From Pagrus major (Eukaryota; Chordata; Actinopteri; Spariformes; Sparidae), in contig NC_133223.1 of the NCBI RefSeq assembly GCF_040436345.1, positions 14,413,113 through 14,477,112 on the forward strand: a stretch of 64,000 nucleotides of DNA. Direction: 5' to 3'. The notes under the pieces were generated by a model. The model made no database searches. It had not been told where the DNA came from and saw nothing but the letters and a program-made list of their open reading frames with translations. The translations under genes were made by a program, and so were the position numbers. Positions within the stretch are counted from its first letter, which is position 1. Each line of letters starts with the position of its first letter. Shown here piece by piece: positions 18,601 through 31,650 of the stretch.

Positions 18601-18998
18601 GGGAAGGGTTTGCACGTCACACACAGGCGCTAAAGGGTACGTGTGCCGGGTCGTATTCAACGGCCTGAGATGAGAATGTGTATCAGGCTTTGTGTGGAGA
18701 AACAAATCAGTTTACACAGTCACATTGTGGGGACTACCTGCCCACAGGGTAAATTAAGTTTGGAGTCAGTTAAGGTTAGGTTGAGAGAGGGTTGGATGAC
18801 TGTACATCCCAAACCACCAGGAGTCTGGGCTTTGAAGCCAATTTCATGAAGTGGCCAAAAAGTGTAAATACAACGTCATATGATGACCACCCAGGAAGCA
18901 AAAATATAAATATAATCTGGCTAACAGGAGTGGACCATCCACGGATGCCACCATTCCACGGGGTATGTGGGCCTGAAGAACGTGCCTGGTGTGAGTAA

Positions 18999-19150
18999 GA
19001 TCTGAACCACAACAAGTTTGCTGTCCGGCCCAAAAAGATTTTATCCCATATACGTACATTGTGATAGAAGCAGCTGTGAACCACTGGACTGACTTTTTTG
19101 AGCGTCACACCCCACGCGAAATGACTTGTTTCACTATCAGAATTTGAGCC
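18999..19150. repeat. Second, inverted copy of the core of the 12333-12962 element
   Basis: Reverse complemented, it contains AATGGCTCAAATT, AGTCATTTCGCG, GGTGTGACGCTCAAAAAA, CACAATGTA and CTTTTTGGGCCG, in the same order as at 12642-12775. Divergence is about one base in six by eye. The preceding 18720-18998 may belong to the same or another repeat. Confidence 0.6.
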
Positions 19151-19399
19151 ATTTCGTTGTATGCCTCCGCAAACCAGTCAAGTTGTTGTTCAAAAGCTGT
19201 GGCATTGACTAATGGCCAGAACAGAATAATATGATGTCATGGTGCATTTAACCTCTGACCTTTTGGAAATCAAATGTCCTAACCTCATCATTTTATCCTA
19301 GTAGATATTTGTGTAAGATTTTATCGTAATTACTGTTTGAATACTAGAGTCATAGAATTATAGTATACAATGTAATAAACTATAGTGGACGCTGTTACC

Positions 19400-19695
19400 A
19401 AACTTGAAGACATTTCTTCAATGCATTCTTGAGATATGGCGTGCACAAGAATGGGATGCCATGAGGTCACAATGACCCTGACCTTTGACCTTTGGCCACC
19501 AAAGTCTAATCAGTTCATCCTTGAGGCCAAGTCAATATTTGTACCAATTTGAAGACATTTTGCAGAGGTGTTCTTGATATATGGGACAGACAGACAGCCA
19601 GACTGATGGACGGACATATGGACAAACAGACAGACGGACAACATGAAGACGTAATGCCTCTGGCTGCAGCTATCGCCCGGGGGGAGGCATAAAAA
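19400..19695 (+). repeat. Dispersed fish retroelement-like repeat with GGCATAAAAA tail
   Basis: Includes TGACCTTTGACCTTTGGCC, TCTAATCAGTTCATCCTTGA, a GGACAGACAGACAG-rich stretch, TAATGCCTCTGGCTGC and the closing GGAGGCATAAAAA. This sequence order is typical of a very common teleost interspersed repeat, probably the 3' end of a non-LTR element; the family name is not asserted. Confidence 0.6.
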
Positions 19696-22000
19696 TGAGA
19701 AAAACTGGAGGGAAATAATTAAAAAAAATGAGCTCATAGTGAGTTCTGAGTTTAGTCAGAGGCTGAACTGCCACAAAACAATACACACAGTTGGTGTGTA
19801 TGTTGCTAGCTGGTTAACAGCTGACATCTGTACAGTTGTTATATTGGCTGTTTGAGCTGAATAAACACAGACTGCACCAACAGTCCAGAGAAACGCTTGT
19901 CTAGTTAGTCTTTCTTCTATCATTCAACAGCTGCTCTAAATTTTGACATTATCAAGTGAGAGCATGAATGCTATTAATTGAAGTTTTCAACCCATCCTTT
20001 CATTAAAACACCACATTTTGTCTATTTTCACTGGTGCAGCTGCCTAACATGTCGTCCGACACTTCATCTAACAGGAAGCTTTAGTTAGAGCAGGCCTTTT
20101 GGAGCCACAGAGTGTTTTGCATTGTGTTTGATTTTGTTGCTAGGGCTGCTGTGAGATAAAAGCAGACCACGGATAGTTCAGCACAGTTCCCCCTCTGTTC
20201 TTCGTCCAACTTGACCTGCTCTCTTCATCCAACACCAGACCACCCACTGCTCGCTTTAATGATTAAACTGAGATTAACTGCAGCACAAAGACACCTCTTG
20301 TTTCCATCTTCTTTCACCCTCACTCACACCTCCTTTCATCAGCTCGGTTTATCTCCTTCCACTACCTTCTCTGCAGTGAGCAAATGTCAGCCACTTAGTG
20401 CGGGAAAATAAATATCTAAGAGAGCGAAGCAGCCAGAGGAGACACCTGCCACACTGCGCAGCTGAGTCTGCTCCCCCAATGTAAAGTGCAAGAGCCACAA
20501 TCAGACTGTATGCCATTTTTAGCAGCAAAGATAAGAGAGCTGCTGGACTTAAAATTGCCGCAATCTTCTTTATCATGAGATAAGAAATGACATTTTTCTC
20601 TCAAACACTTTCACTTGTTCTCTTGTTCTCTTCTTTTGGCCAGGAGCTCCTCCAGCTATAGCATGAATGACGTCAGCCTGATAATGTGCAGCTCTCAAAG
20701 AAAGTTCTCTCTTTTTCATGATATCCTCCCACACTATGAGTCAAGCATCATTATCTCAGTGTGATACTCTTCTGTGTGTAATTAGCATAAGGTGCATGGT
20801 GACATTTCTGCAGCCTTAATGATGTTTTGAAGGTACGAGGAGGAAGGTGATGGGATGATTTCCTCACAGGAGCAACAGTATAAATATCCTGATTGCAGGT
20901 TAGGTTAGGTCTGGTGGGCGATGTGTGACCAGTTTGTTTTAAAAAAATAAAATCATCACAGTGCCAAATCTTCCCTCCATATAAAATGCTTCATATGTTT
21001 CTTAATATTTTCCTGCTACGATATAATTCATTTAACCCCCGTCCTTCACATAAAGCTTCTCTTTCATAGATAAGACACTGTCACTATTTTCCCTCCTTCC
21101 CTCTCCCACTCCTCCACCCTCCCCCTCCTCCTCCTCCTCCGCCCCTATGAGCAGACTGCTTGGTCAAAAGGAGGTATGGGTAATGATGTCAGCAGCCTGC
21201 GTCAAAGTCTCAGGGGCACGTTTACAATCCCCTTAGCCTTACTGAGCCTTCCATCGAGATCACTGCGTACTAATCAAATCTGCATTGCCAGCGGTGCGTC
21301 TTTGTGCATGCACGTCAATTTCCTCCCCCAGTTCAATCACTCAAATTCATAGAGAAGCAGAGAAGTGTGGCCACTCTGTAAACATGCAGCGCCTTGAGGA
21401 AAACGGACGCTCAAGACATGAAGTGTGTAAACAGGACAGGCATGATCACACATACTTAGTCCTTGGAAAAAACAATGTGTAACCTTTAAAATTGCTCAGA
21501 ACAGTTTTTTTCTGGTTGATCAATGGAGGCGATTGAATCGTCTCTGAAGTGCACCAATCCATCATAGGTCTCCCTGTGGGTCGTGGCTCCATTCAAATGA
21601 GTCAGCTGGACTGTGGTTTGCATTTATGCTTGACTGCATCATAAAGTGGCATAAACACCGACCGCAGCGCAAGGGTGCAGGTTTGGTTTCAAAGTTGGTG
21701 GAGACAAAGGGTGGGGTGGAATACGTCAACAACGAAGGGAGGTTATTTTATGGTTCATTTTGTAATCAAGGTACATTTGCATCATCGAGTCAGGGTTTAT
21801 TCATGTTTTGTTTTTTTTTAACAAAATTCGCTCAATAAAGGAAAGGACGTTAAAACCATGTGACAGTGCGGATTGGATTGAACCAACATGAAAATCTGTT
21901 TCAGCTTTGTGACTGTGAGCCAAAATGTGGTAGGTGTGTTTTAGATTTCCTTAAAATTGTTTGGTACTTAGCTTTATCACCCCATATGTACATCTACACT
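19696..22000. other. Intergenic, no gene seen
   Basis: Holds a perfect CRE palindrome at 20668-20675 and a pyrimidine-rich stretch with CTC repeats at about 21110-21140, but no exon or RNA gene was recognised. Confidence 0.5.
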
Positions 22001-22007
22001 TAAAGGG

Positions 22008-22100
22008 GCACAGTTTTTGAAGCTAGAAAGGTGGCAGGGTCCGCCATATATGAACAAAATAAAACAGTATGGACTTGTGTTGTCCTTTAAGTCTAAATTA
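22008..22100 (+). repeat. Copy of the TTTAAAGG MITE interior
   Basis: Shares GAAGCTAGAAAGGTGGCAGG, AGTATGGACTTGTGTTGTCC-like sequence and TCCTTTAAG with the element at 32330-32701. The left border begins with CTTAAAGGGGCAC. The right border was not found. Confidence 0.6.
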
Positions 22101-22610
22101 GTTTGTTTATTCACAAATTTTAAAATGAGTTGTCAAAACTGAAGCGGCAGAGGCTGAGATATACTGACTTGTAGCCACTATCATGGGTCAAGCACCAAAA
22201 ATGCTCAATCTTCACAACACTTCCCACAATGCATCTCTTGTAGCCTCTAGAGTAGTGTAGTAATGAGTCCTAAACCACAAAAAACAGTCAGCATCTTTGC
22301 ATCTGCGGTTCCCTTGTCTCAAAGTCTATGGGGTTTTTTAATTGGTTTTTAGTCGAATGCCTGAAATAAGGTCTGTGGTTACCACATGCTGAAGAAATGT
22401 TTTGTTCTACTACATGAAATCATTAAATGGCCCATCAGGGACCCATTTTCAGGGACATCAAACATCATCAACACGGAGACTCATCTACTCACCAGTCCGT
22501 CTTTACAAGCCAGTTGATCAGTTTATTGAAAACGTGTGTAGTAAGTGTGTAGTAAGAAGATTAGTGGTGGTGACGTTAAGTCATGCAACAGCAGTGTGTA
22601 GTCTATTGAA

Positions 22611-22752
22611 AGCCTAACATTAGCTTTTTACTTCTAGTGATTTAATTTACACTTACAAAATCACGAAAGATAATCTTCATAGATGAACACCACTTTTGTG
22701 ATTTTTGGAAGCATAAAAGTGATCGCCAAAAGTGAAAAGCTAATGTAAGGCT
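22611..22752. mobile_element. Small 142-bp MITE-like element
   Basis: Ends in a 22-base terminal inverted repeat with two mismatches: AGCCTAACATTAGCTTTTTA at the left, and AGCCTTACATTAGCTTTTCA as the reverse complement of the right. Non-coding. Target duplication not clear. Confidence 0.65.
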
Positions 22753-23052
22753 ATAAGCAGGTGCATCGCATTTTAATCTGAACGTGGGCTTCATTCAGCC
22801 TCAGCTCCACCACGCTCCACCTCTGTGACCATTTTTGGGTCAGCCAGCAGTTTGGCAGGATCAGGCTGGCAAGATGGCATCGGCCACACTTACTGTTCAC
22901 TATGTGGACCTGCAGCCTGAGCCCTCTCAGACTTGAGTCATACAAACTGTGACGTGTTCACTGTCATCACGTCAAGTCTGTGTGAGACTGCAAAGCTAAG
23001 TGCTGTATCCACAGTTGAAAATAGTCCCCTACAAAGACACTTTTTACTCCAG

Positions 23053-24682
23053 TTTCTGGAGATTACTCAGCCTTTTTAAAAACTCAAACTGTATATGTGA
23101 CATGTTTTTATTATTTTTTATGAGATTACGAGATAGAAGAAACTCAGAAGTAGTAAATGGCACTACACAACTCAAAAGTAGTAAACTGCACTGTATTGTA
23201 AGTCAGTGGAGTACCCTGCTGTCTTGGCCCAGCATGATGCATACTGACGCAAGTCTCAAGCTTATATGCACACAGCAGCCTTAACTGGCACCGTTACAGA
23301 CAGATGACAGTCTGTTTCTCTTTTCCACTCTGACTGTCAATGGCCTTTCAGCATCTGCGTAGACTTCACTGGAACATCCATCGCAAGCTTTAGCAACCCT
23401 GCAGAAGTGAGTTGGAAGGGAGAGGAAGGGAGAGGAAGGGAGTGTGAGGTAAGCCATTAACTGGTTAGAGCTGTCAGAGGGGCTGTGACCACACGAACAG
23501 CGCGCTTGTGCTGCATTTACGTCAGACAGCAGCTGTGGTTCATCCCTCCCCCCAGCAATACTATGAGGCTCAGCCAGACCGGCTTCAGGAGTGGGAAAGA
23601 AAAACACTGCAAGGAGCCGTGTGTTTGCTTTTGTGGACACGCTGATAGGCTCCACGACGGGCACACACAATGCTCAGACTGCAAATCAGATTAAAGTGGT
23701 TGCCTGTGGCATTTCCACAGAGGTGACAGGGAAAGATTTACACACATACATACATAATAAGCTTCTATAATCCATGACATGACATCTGCTATAATCCTCC
23801 TTGGCATTTAGCGCACACGGCTGAGCGATTATAACAGGTGTCATGTCATGTTAAAGACAGGATTATGCTGGTTTTAGCCTGCATGTGTCCACAAACGCAA
23901 GTGTGCATTAGTGTGTCGAATCACGGGGCTGCAGACTCATAAAGGGTGTTTATTGTTTTAATTAAGGAGTGTGCAGTGTGACGTCTACTGTTTGGGATTT
24001 AGCATCCCACTCTTTATCCTGTGGGAAGTGCTGGAAACTTAAGAAGAAAAACACAGAAAGGACAATAAAGCAGAGTGTGCTGAAGCTGTTCAGGTCGAAA
24101 ACGTCACCAGGATAACAGAGAAAGCCATCTGTATCACCTGTTCTTCATTTTCCTCTCCTCTCTGCCTCCCTTTCCTCTCTCTGATGTCAAGCTAGAATCA
24201 CGTGAGAAGAGAGTGTGTGTGTGTTTGTTGTCAGTCAGTGACGTGTGCGCAGGCATCTGTATGTGTGTGTGTGTGTGTCCTCAACAGGCACAGCAAAAGC
24301 TGCTCACTAACTAGGCCGAACTCTCTGAATGCAGCGTCGCACGCTTACAGCATAAACGGTTATGCAAAGTTGTAGCTCTGTAAATGTTCCCCTTTGACGT
24401 GACATGAGGTTTGTGGGACACAGTTTTAGACACATAGAGGTCAAAGCAAGTGAGCTGTGAAATGACATGGAGACTTTTAAATCTGGTGGCTTATCTTATT
24501 AAAAATAAATACCATGAAAAGAACAAAACCAACAATATTAATGTAAGTGCATTTGGCAGTAGTTTCCAACATCCCCACCCTGTCTGTGGCCAGTTTGTTC
24601 CATCTCGTAATCTCATAAAAAACAAAACAAAAAAAAACATACACAGTTTGATTTTTTTAAAAGGCTGAGTAATCTCCAGAAA
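23053..24682. repeat. Pair of ~85-bp inverted repeats 1.45 kb apart
   Basis: 23053-23138 and 24599-24682 are reverse complements with modest divergence: both contain TTTCTGGAGATTACTCAGCC and TTTTTTATGAGATTACGAGA. Similarity ends abruptly on both sides. They may be two independent insertions of one short repeat or the ends of one element; the DNA between encodes nothing recognisable. Confidence 0.6.
24255..24280. repeat. Short (GT)n stretch
   Basis: Interrupted GT dinucleotides at about 24212-24280, the purest part at the right end. Confidence 0.7.
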
Positions 24683-25673
24683 CACCTGGGAACTGTGGCA
24701 TCTCACAATGGAGGAGATCTGTCAGGCTTGTCTACGCAGACAATAGTTGTTAGTATTTGGTTAACCGATACTTTGTTTTTGGCCTGTTCATGGGATTCAT
24801 TGACAATAAAGAAAATACAGAACTGAACTTATCACTGAAGACACACAACAAATCCTTTTTTGCATTTATATATTAAATAGTGGTCAGGAAATGTACAATT
24901 TCCACTCGGGTGTTGTTGATACAAATTGTTGTCATAAACAAGTGTAGCCACTTCCATTTTTCACACAATGTCTCCATTGTTTGTGGTCCACCGTCAAATA
25001 TAAGCTGTAAAAATGAAATTTCATGGTGGGTGCAAATCATAGAAACATCAAAAGTGATTCTTCTTCACTACGTCTGTGAGAGATTTAGGTTTCGGGGTTG
25101 TGTAAGTGCAGCATCGTGTTGTTTAAGATAGTTGTAAATGACTTGTATTCACGTTCGCTGCACCTGTCTGATATCTTTAACTCTCTGTGTTTAATAAAGA
25201 CTGTGCGCTGATGCTCTTTGACATTTATGGCGATTCATCACTTCTGTCATTTGAGTTTGTCATTTGAAACGTCAGTTCACATTAAACAGTCGGTGAATAC
25301 ATCAGACTAATGCAAACGCCTCTGACTAATACATACACAGAGCGGTGTATAAAAACACTTTTTTAGCACAGATGGAACACGATCATAACAAGGAAATGTT
25401 TGGTGAGTATAATTTCCTGCCAAATAAAATTTATTTTATACTATAGTCACCAGCACAGCTACCCTTTGTTTATAGACATTATATGCTAAGTTACGACAGG
25501 TAACAACGCACTGCCATCTGAAATAATCATTAGCAAATGTTTCAAATGATGTCTGGTTTCACTGCAGTTCTGCATGTGGTTTGTCCCAATGGTGTTGCCG
25601 TACATTGCAATACAAGATGGCGGGAGTGGACGCCACACACATGCGCAACTCAGATCGGGTAGTGACAAGATAC

Positions 25674-26424
25674 TAGTGATGGGATTTTCGGCTCCTTTGC
25701 GAGATCCGGCTCTAACGGCTCTTCTTGATGTGGAGAGCCGGCTCTTTCGGCTCCCAAACGGCTCACATACGCATTTTTTTACATTATTAATTAATTAATA
25801 GTGTAAACCTAATTTTACGTCATTTTGTTTCATTATTGACATTGTTAAGCACTTATATGAGTAAAAATGCAGCACAACAATGCTTTATGAATAAAACTTT
25901 TATTTAAACCAATTCAATTATCACAAAATAGCACCACTTCCATAAAAATAACTTAAAAAATAAATAGTTAAATATAAATAGGGCCTAGAAACACCCACCA
26001 CAATACAAAAAAGTAGGCTGTCAAAGCAGCTTCATAACAGAAAAGGTGCCCCAATACAAATATTAAATACAGTGCTATTAAATTAAAGTATAAAACTATT
26101 AACATGTCACAACGTGAACAACACCAGTTTTGAACCACTATAGAGTTAAGGAACTTACTGTATCACTCAAAGACTTACAGATTGGCGTTCGAGAAGGAGG
26201 AGGGGAGGGGGAGGGGAGAGAGAGCAAGGAGGCACCGCAGGGTAAAAAAACGACGTGGGAAACAACAGAGCACACGCACAGTACAGGGAAGTGGAGAGAC
26301 AGCGATATACTGAAGAAAAAAAAACGGCTCCCAACAAACGGCTCTCATTGGAGAACCGGTTCTAATCGTTCACGGCAAAGAGCCGGCTCTTTGAACCGGC
26401 TCGTTCGTGAACGACACATCACTA
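25674..26424. mobile_element. Non-autonomous hAT-superfamily element, 751 bp, with 8-bp target duplication
   Basis: The element starts TAGTGATGGG and ends CACATCACTA, an imperfect short terminal inverted repeat. It is flanked on both sides by the exact 8-base duplication CAAGATAC (25666-25673 and 26425-26432), the hallmark of hAT insertion. Both ends carry several subterminal copies of the hexamer type CGGCTC (for example AGAGCCGGCTCTTT), as bound by hAT transposases. No transposase gene is present, so movement would need one in trans. The interior is AT-rich with no useful open frame. Confidence 0.85.
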
Positions 26425-26759
26425 CAAGATACTCAGCCCAGGCATTAGATCGGCCAGTCGACTCAAGGACAGCGTGAGTGTCACGGTTAGCCTAGGCGGG
26501 AAAAATACAGGGGACTTTCACCCAGGTGACCAGTCATTAGAGACTGTTTAAAGAAAGCAGTTATTTTAAGTGAAACTATGATCTTTTCCTGAACATTAAC
26601 CACGTAGTTTTGGAACCTTTGTTTTGAAAGTGTAAATAGGCCAAACACAACATTGACACGGTGAACCGGTTTGGTGAGACACTGGGTTGCACTGGAATAA
26701 CTGAAGCAAGCCCCTGGTAAAAGAGATGACATGATATTTTAAAACAAGACTGCAAGTCT

Positions 26760-26990
26760 AAGAGGTACAGGAAGCTTTGAGCTAAATGCTAACATCAGCA
26801 TGCTAACAGTGACAATGCTGACATGCTAATTTTCAGACAGTATTATATGCTAAGGGCACGGTCACGTGCTATGAGGTGTTTGGACATGAACCACCATAGC
26901 TATTAGAAACTTTAAATGTTGCCCTGATGGTGGCGCTAGATAAAAAGTCACCAAACATTTCATCCTGAGGGGGGCAAGACTTTCTATCAA
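26760..26990. repeat. Second copy of the GCTAAC/GCATGC dispersed repeat
   Basis: Contains GAGCTAAATGCTAACATCAG, GCATGCTAACAGTGACAATG and GATGGTGGCGCTAGATAAAA. Same family as 13370-13640. Confidence 0.6.
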
Positions 26991-29900
26991 GATGGTAGCG
27001 CAGCTACAAAGATAAAACAAAATAGACAATCGAAAGATCTGTTTATTTGAATTTGAGAAAAAATAAAGGTGTTTACACAGTGAAAGACAGTAATGTGCGT
27101 GTATGGAACTGCTGAGGGAATAATGTCTCTGATCTTTATGGCATTCAAGCTCATTAAATGAAAATGAAAAGCACGTAAAACAGACTTCAGATAAAATAGA
27201 AGAAAGAAAAAGAGCTGTTAATCATAATCTCTTTGTGTAAGAGCCGGGGCTGTGCTGGCGTCACAGCAACTGATGTCACCTCCACAAGCTGCACCCACCC
27301 CCCTCCTTCTCCAGCATGCCCAGAAAGACTGCATCACTGCTGGGTCTGATAATCCCCTTGCTTTTCCCTGGAGGGCACAAAGTGACTAATGACGTCCACC
27401 GACAGGTATATCTCCGTCGGATTGTGTTTTTGTGATAGAGGGGGACAGGTGCAACACCTGACGTCTTGTAATCTAATGAACATATGCTGCAGTCCCAGCT
27501 GCTCCACAGTGTATTGTGGACAAAGCCTCGTGCCATGCAGAGAAATCAACAATGTGGTGACAGAACAAAGAACAATTCATATAGTCGGCAAAGCAATAGA
27601 CTACAGCATCATGAACACTCTGAAAGACAGATGGTGTAACAGTGTGTGTGTGTGAGACAATATAGCACACTTCCTGTCTGCAGCAACGAAAATGAATCAC
27701 CAGAACCACAAATGGCACAGTGCATTTACCTCAGTCCCATTCAAACCAATACATCTATGTATGAGGGACCAATGTGGGGGAAGGTAAAAAAAAATCTTCA
27801 GCGACAAAGAAGAAGAACCACTTTAATGCTCTGGGAACGTGTTATTGATTTGGCTGTAGCATGTGCAGTCCTGAGATAAGACAGTGAGGAAGAGAACAGG
27901 AGGGAAAATCTGATGAATGACCACAGAGTGGTGGAGGAGAAACTCATGGTATCATACTAGTGTTGAGATGTTATACTTTAAAAGAAAAAGAATAATGTTG
28001 TTGTGCAAATAGACTGGAAATTGTTTTGTTTAATGATTCCGTGACGCTACGAGACTCATTAATTATATTTTATGTTTTTTCCTTTTCTTCTCCCATCAGA
28101 GTGTGCTTGCCTGACTCCTAACTTCCCCCAGAGACTGCTAATGTGTTATGGCTGACAGCAATGAATCAACAGTCACTGTTAACTTTTATTTCACCAATAA
28201 AGCAACTGAGGAGGGATTTTTATTCAAAATAAATTATTCAAACATTTATTAAAGGTGTATCTAGATTCATGCAGATGCATTTTCAGTGGAAGACCATATA
28301 TGAACAAAAATATTGACACAGAGTAGACTAACCAGTGTCAGAAATTGAAAAATAACACCTCACCAAGCTTTAAAATCAGGCTGTTAAAGGAGGATTCCAG
28401 TATTTTTAAAACCTGTGCCATAAATTTACAGGTTTTGGTGTGTAAACGATTCATGCTCATCAAACACAGCTGCAAAGTAATCCTTCGTGTAGTAAAGTGT
28501 AACCGTTAAAGTTACGTCCACTAAAAGTGTTTGGTTTTGCCACTGGCAGGCTCAGGGTGTTATTTTTTCAGGGTGTCAACATTACTGGAACACTTCTGAT
28601 CGAGAAAGACCTTTTTTGTTAAATAATAAGATCTGTTTTGTAATCAGAAACACAAGTCTCGTTTAGGAGAAGCCTCACTCTGATATAGTGTGCGTAACTT
28701 TGACAGTCGGAGTTGCCCCAAAGGATTACATTGCATAGCCATGTCACAGCTGCCAGCTGAGGTGATCTACTGGACCAATACCGAAGTATGAATTGTCATG
28801 GCTGTCATGATGTAAGATTTTTGCTCACGATATCATCGCTATATATCGAAATTTTTGGGGAAAAAAATGCTCTAAGTCAAATTCATCTTAACTTTGTTCA
28901 TTGTGTGTTTTATCTGTTTTGTTTTTGTTTTTTTGTTTTTTTTTCCAAATGATTAACACTCCTAATCTGAGTGTGGGGAGTTGGAGAGAGAGTCTATTTA
29001 ACCCTTGATGTCTGTCTTTTCAACATTTTTATGCACAGCAATAGTAAATCAATGAGTGGCAGTCACACAGCAGATCCATGCCACACAGTAACTATCGCTA
29101 GTTAACTGTTATTGCAGGTTTTTCTTCTTCTTTTTCCGTTGTATGGCTGTTAGCAACCAGTGTTAAGGTGCATTACCGCCACCTACTGTAACAAAACGAT
29201 AACAGAAGGAAACAAAAAACTATTTCAGAGGCGCTGAATTATTTACACATTATTATATGTCTATTATAAACATGATATCTGATATTTAATTTTCGAATGT
29301 CACAATTATAGTCAAAACTGGTTATCTGTCGAAGCTTAATTTGTTAAAAATGTCCTGATAAATAGCTTGCACCAAGAAATGTTATCTAACAAATGAGACA
29401 AAATTAAATTTGACATGCCATTATGCAATTTTTCCCCCTGCTGTAATTATCTCTGACGTCTTATGATCCACTCATTACACTGCTTCAAATCGCATTTGTT
29501 AAAAATGTTTTTTTCCCTTTTGACCTTTATGTCCCCTCCACTTTTGAACACAAAGTGTCGTCCATGATCAAGAGTGATTTGTTTTGTAAGTTGTGTAAGT
29601 AAATTAACGTACGTAAAACACATGCAAAATTGACACTAGAGGGGTAGCTAGAGTGCCAGAGATCGAAGCTTAAGGCCACCGACCAAGCTGCTGTATTTGA
29701 TGAGTTGGGAGTGAGAACATGCTGGTTTCTGTGCAAAAACATCACATTGATATTTCTTAAATAACTCTATTCCCAAGGCCGGCTTAGAAATGGCAAAAGC
29801 TCCTCTCATATTACAAAGCACAGAACTTTCAAATTTGTGCTCTCACCCCAACAGGAAATAGCTCACCAAAATTTTGCAAGTATAATTAACACAAACACTG

Positions 29901-30658
29901 GTTGTTGACATGTCTGTATCTGACAGCAGTGATGCAAATAATGTGTGGATCAGATGCTGTTTAGATAGTGCCTAAACTTAATCTCCAATCTTACCTGACC
30001 TGACAGGTTGAACTTGTTCAGTCTGGAGTGCTACTGTTTGTAATGCTGACATGTACAGTACTGTTCTGAGGCCGCATGGGAAAAGATTAACAACAGGAGG
30101 AAGCTGTAGTCTTCGGGGGAAGGATTGTTACCTTTGACCTAGATTAAGAAAGGCAGGAAGAGGAAAATACTTGGGAAATGCAAGGGCTTGTTGCAGCACA
30201 TATTCTGCACGTACCCTGTGATACTGCATGCTTTATGACTGTCGTACACTACTTGGGAATGTCAGAAATGTGAACACATGATACTAAGAGTTTTTGCAGA
30301 CGACTATTAGAACCACACAACCCAGTAAACTTATTGTTTATTTTATTCTATCTAATAGGAATTACTAACTAACTAATAACTATCTAATTAAAGTTTGGTG
30401 GGGTGAAACAAAACACAACAGTAAACATAACAAAAAGTATGACGTAAAATAAAATGTGGAAAATTGGATTGGTTCACAATAGCTTCAGGTTGCATGATGA
30501 CTTTTAACACTGAGCCACAGCCGCCCAAAAATCTACTGGGATTTACTAATTTGTCAATCAAGAACAGAATGATTTATACATATTGTGAGGAATACAAGGA
30601 GCAGTATTGATTCCACAAGGTTATTTTGTCATTGCACAGACATTGTAGTGGTCCTTAC
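26991..30658. other. Intergenic, probable old repeats, no gene seen
   Basis: 28380-28740 reads like an old dispersed repeat (GGAGGATTCCAGTATTTTTA onward), but ends could not be placed. No exon or RNA gene was recognised. Confidence 0.45.
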
Positions 30659-30741
30659 TACCTGGAGTGGGGTTTGAACCCACGAGGGCTTTTGCCCATT
30701 GGATCTTAAATCCGATGCCATAACCAGTCGGCCATCCTGGT
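30659..30741 (-). tRNA. tRNA-Leu (anticodon TAA), probably a pseudogene
   Basis: Reads ACCAGGATGGCCGACTGG from the 5' end, 83 bases with the long variable arm of type II tRNAs, a good T arm (GTGGGTTCAAACCCCAC) and anticodon loop TTTAAGA (TAA, Leu). Two defects: an A-A mismatch at acceptor pair 4:69, and a C-A mismatch at anticodon-stem pair 28:42. Two weakened stems suggest decay, although marginal function cannot be excluded. Confidence 0.75.
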
Positions 30742-31548
30742 TTGGGTTGGGAATGATCATGTTTTAGTTGACCTGGTTCTGTTGCCACAAACTGGAAATT
30801 GTCTCAACGTTTCAATAAAAATGTCAAGTTTTTGGCTGCAAATTGTCCAAGCATCAAATAAAAAATATCTGATTTGTTGCTGGTAACTTGGCTTGAAAAT
30901 GTCCCAATGTCTAGTTAAAAAATATCCAGTGGTTAAAAATATACACACGTCGAAACGCTGTTTCGAACATTGTCTCTTGCTTGGCTCATATACATTTTAC
31001 TCTGGCAACTGGGCTACAAATTAAGATGATAATTGTCATTTTTACATATCTTAAAAATGTAGCTGTGTTACAGATTGCACCATCTCTACCCTTTTTACTT
31101 CAAAGATGTATAGATGTTGGTATGCGTCAACCCAAGTGTTTATTGGATTGTCAGTGTAAGAAAACCACCTTATACCTTTCCGGTGTGAGAATTGGGCAGT
31201 GGTCCAGCAATACTCTCACAGTCATGCCCACTTCATGCAATGATTGGCCAAATGTTCAGAGTTTTAATCAAAGGATTTGATTTGAATTTCCCGCTCAAAC
31301 TTTATTTCTTTTCTTCACACAATTACTTCCTTCATTACGTGTGTACAAATAACTGGAATACTATGAAAGCCTTCCAGGAAAGATTGTCTCAAAGATACAC
31401 TGTGTTCCATGTTTATACAATTATCTTGCCCTTGTCTTTGGCAGGCTTTTCACCCTGTCTTCTGATGTCACTGTTTTGAACAGCTTAAAACACTATGAGC
31501 CTTCAGACGTGGTCTCATGACATGTCGTATGAACTTGTTTATTTTGAG

Positions 31549-31650
31549 CAGGGGTGTCCAAACTATTTTCACTGAATGGAAAATACTGAAAATAAATCGG
31601 GGGGCTATGGGCCAAAAGCAAACATCTATTGTATTTTATTGTTAAGATGC
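31549..31650. repeat. Fragment of a CAGGGGTGTCC-ended dispersed element
   Basis: Begins CAGGGGTGTCCAAACTATTT and continues with CACTGAATGGAAAATACTGA and GGGGGCTATGGGCCAAA. This start is typical of a hAT-type repeat widespread in vertebrates. The right end was not found. Confidence 0.5.

Noticed and set aside
26130-26477. 115-codon frame in the hAT element
   Set aside because: Covers purine-rich and subterminal repeat DNA; not a transposase fragment.
28806-28870. TATCATCGCTATATATCGAA block as a transposon end
   Set aside because: Too short and without a partner end to support a call.
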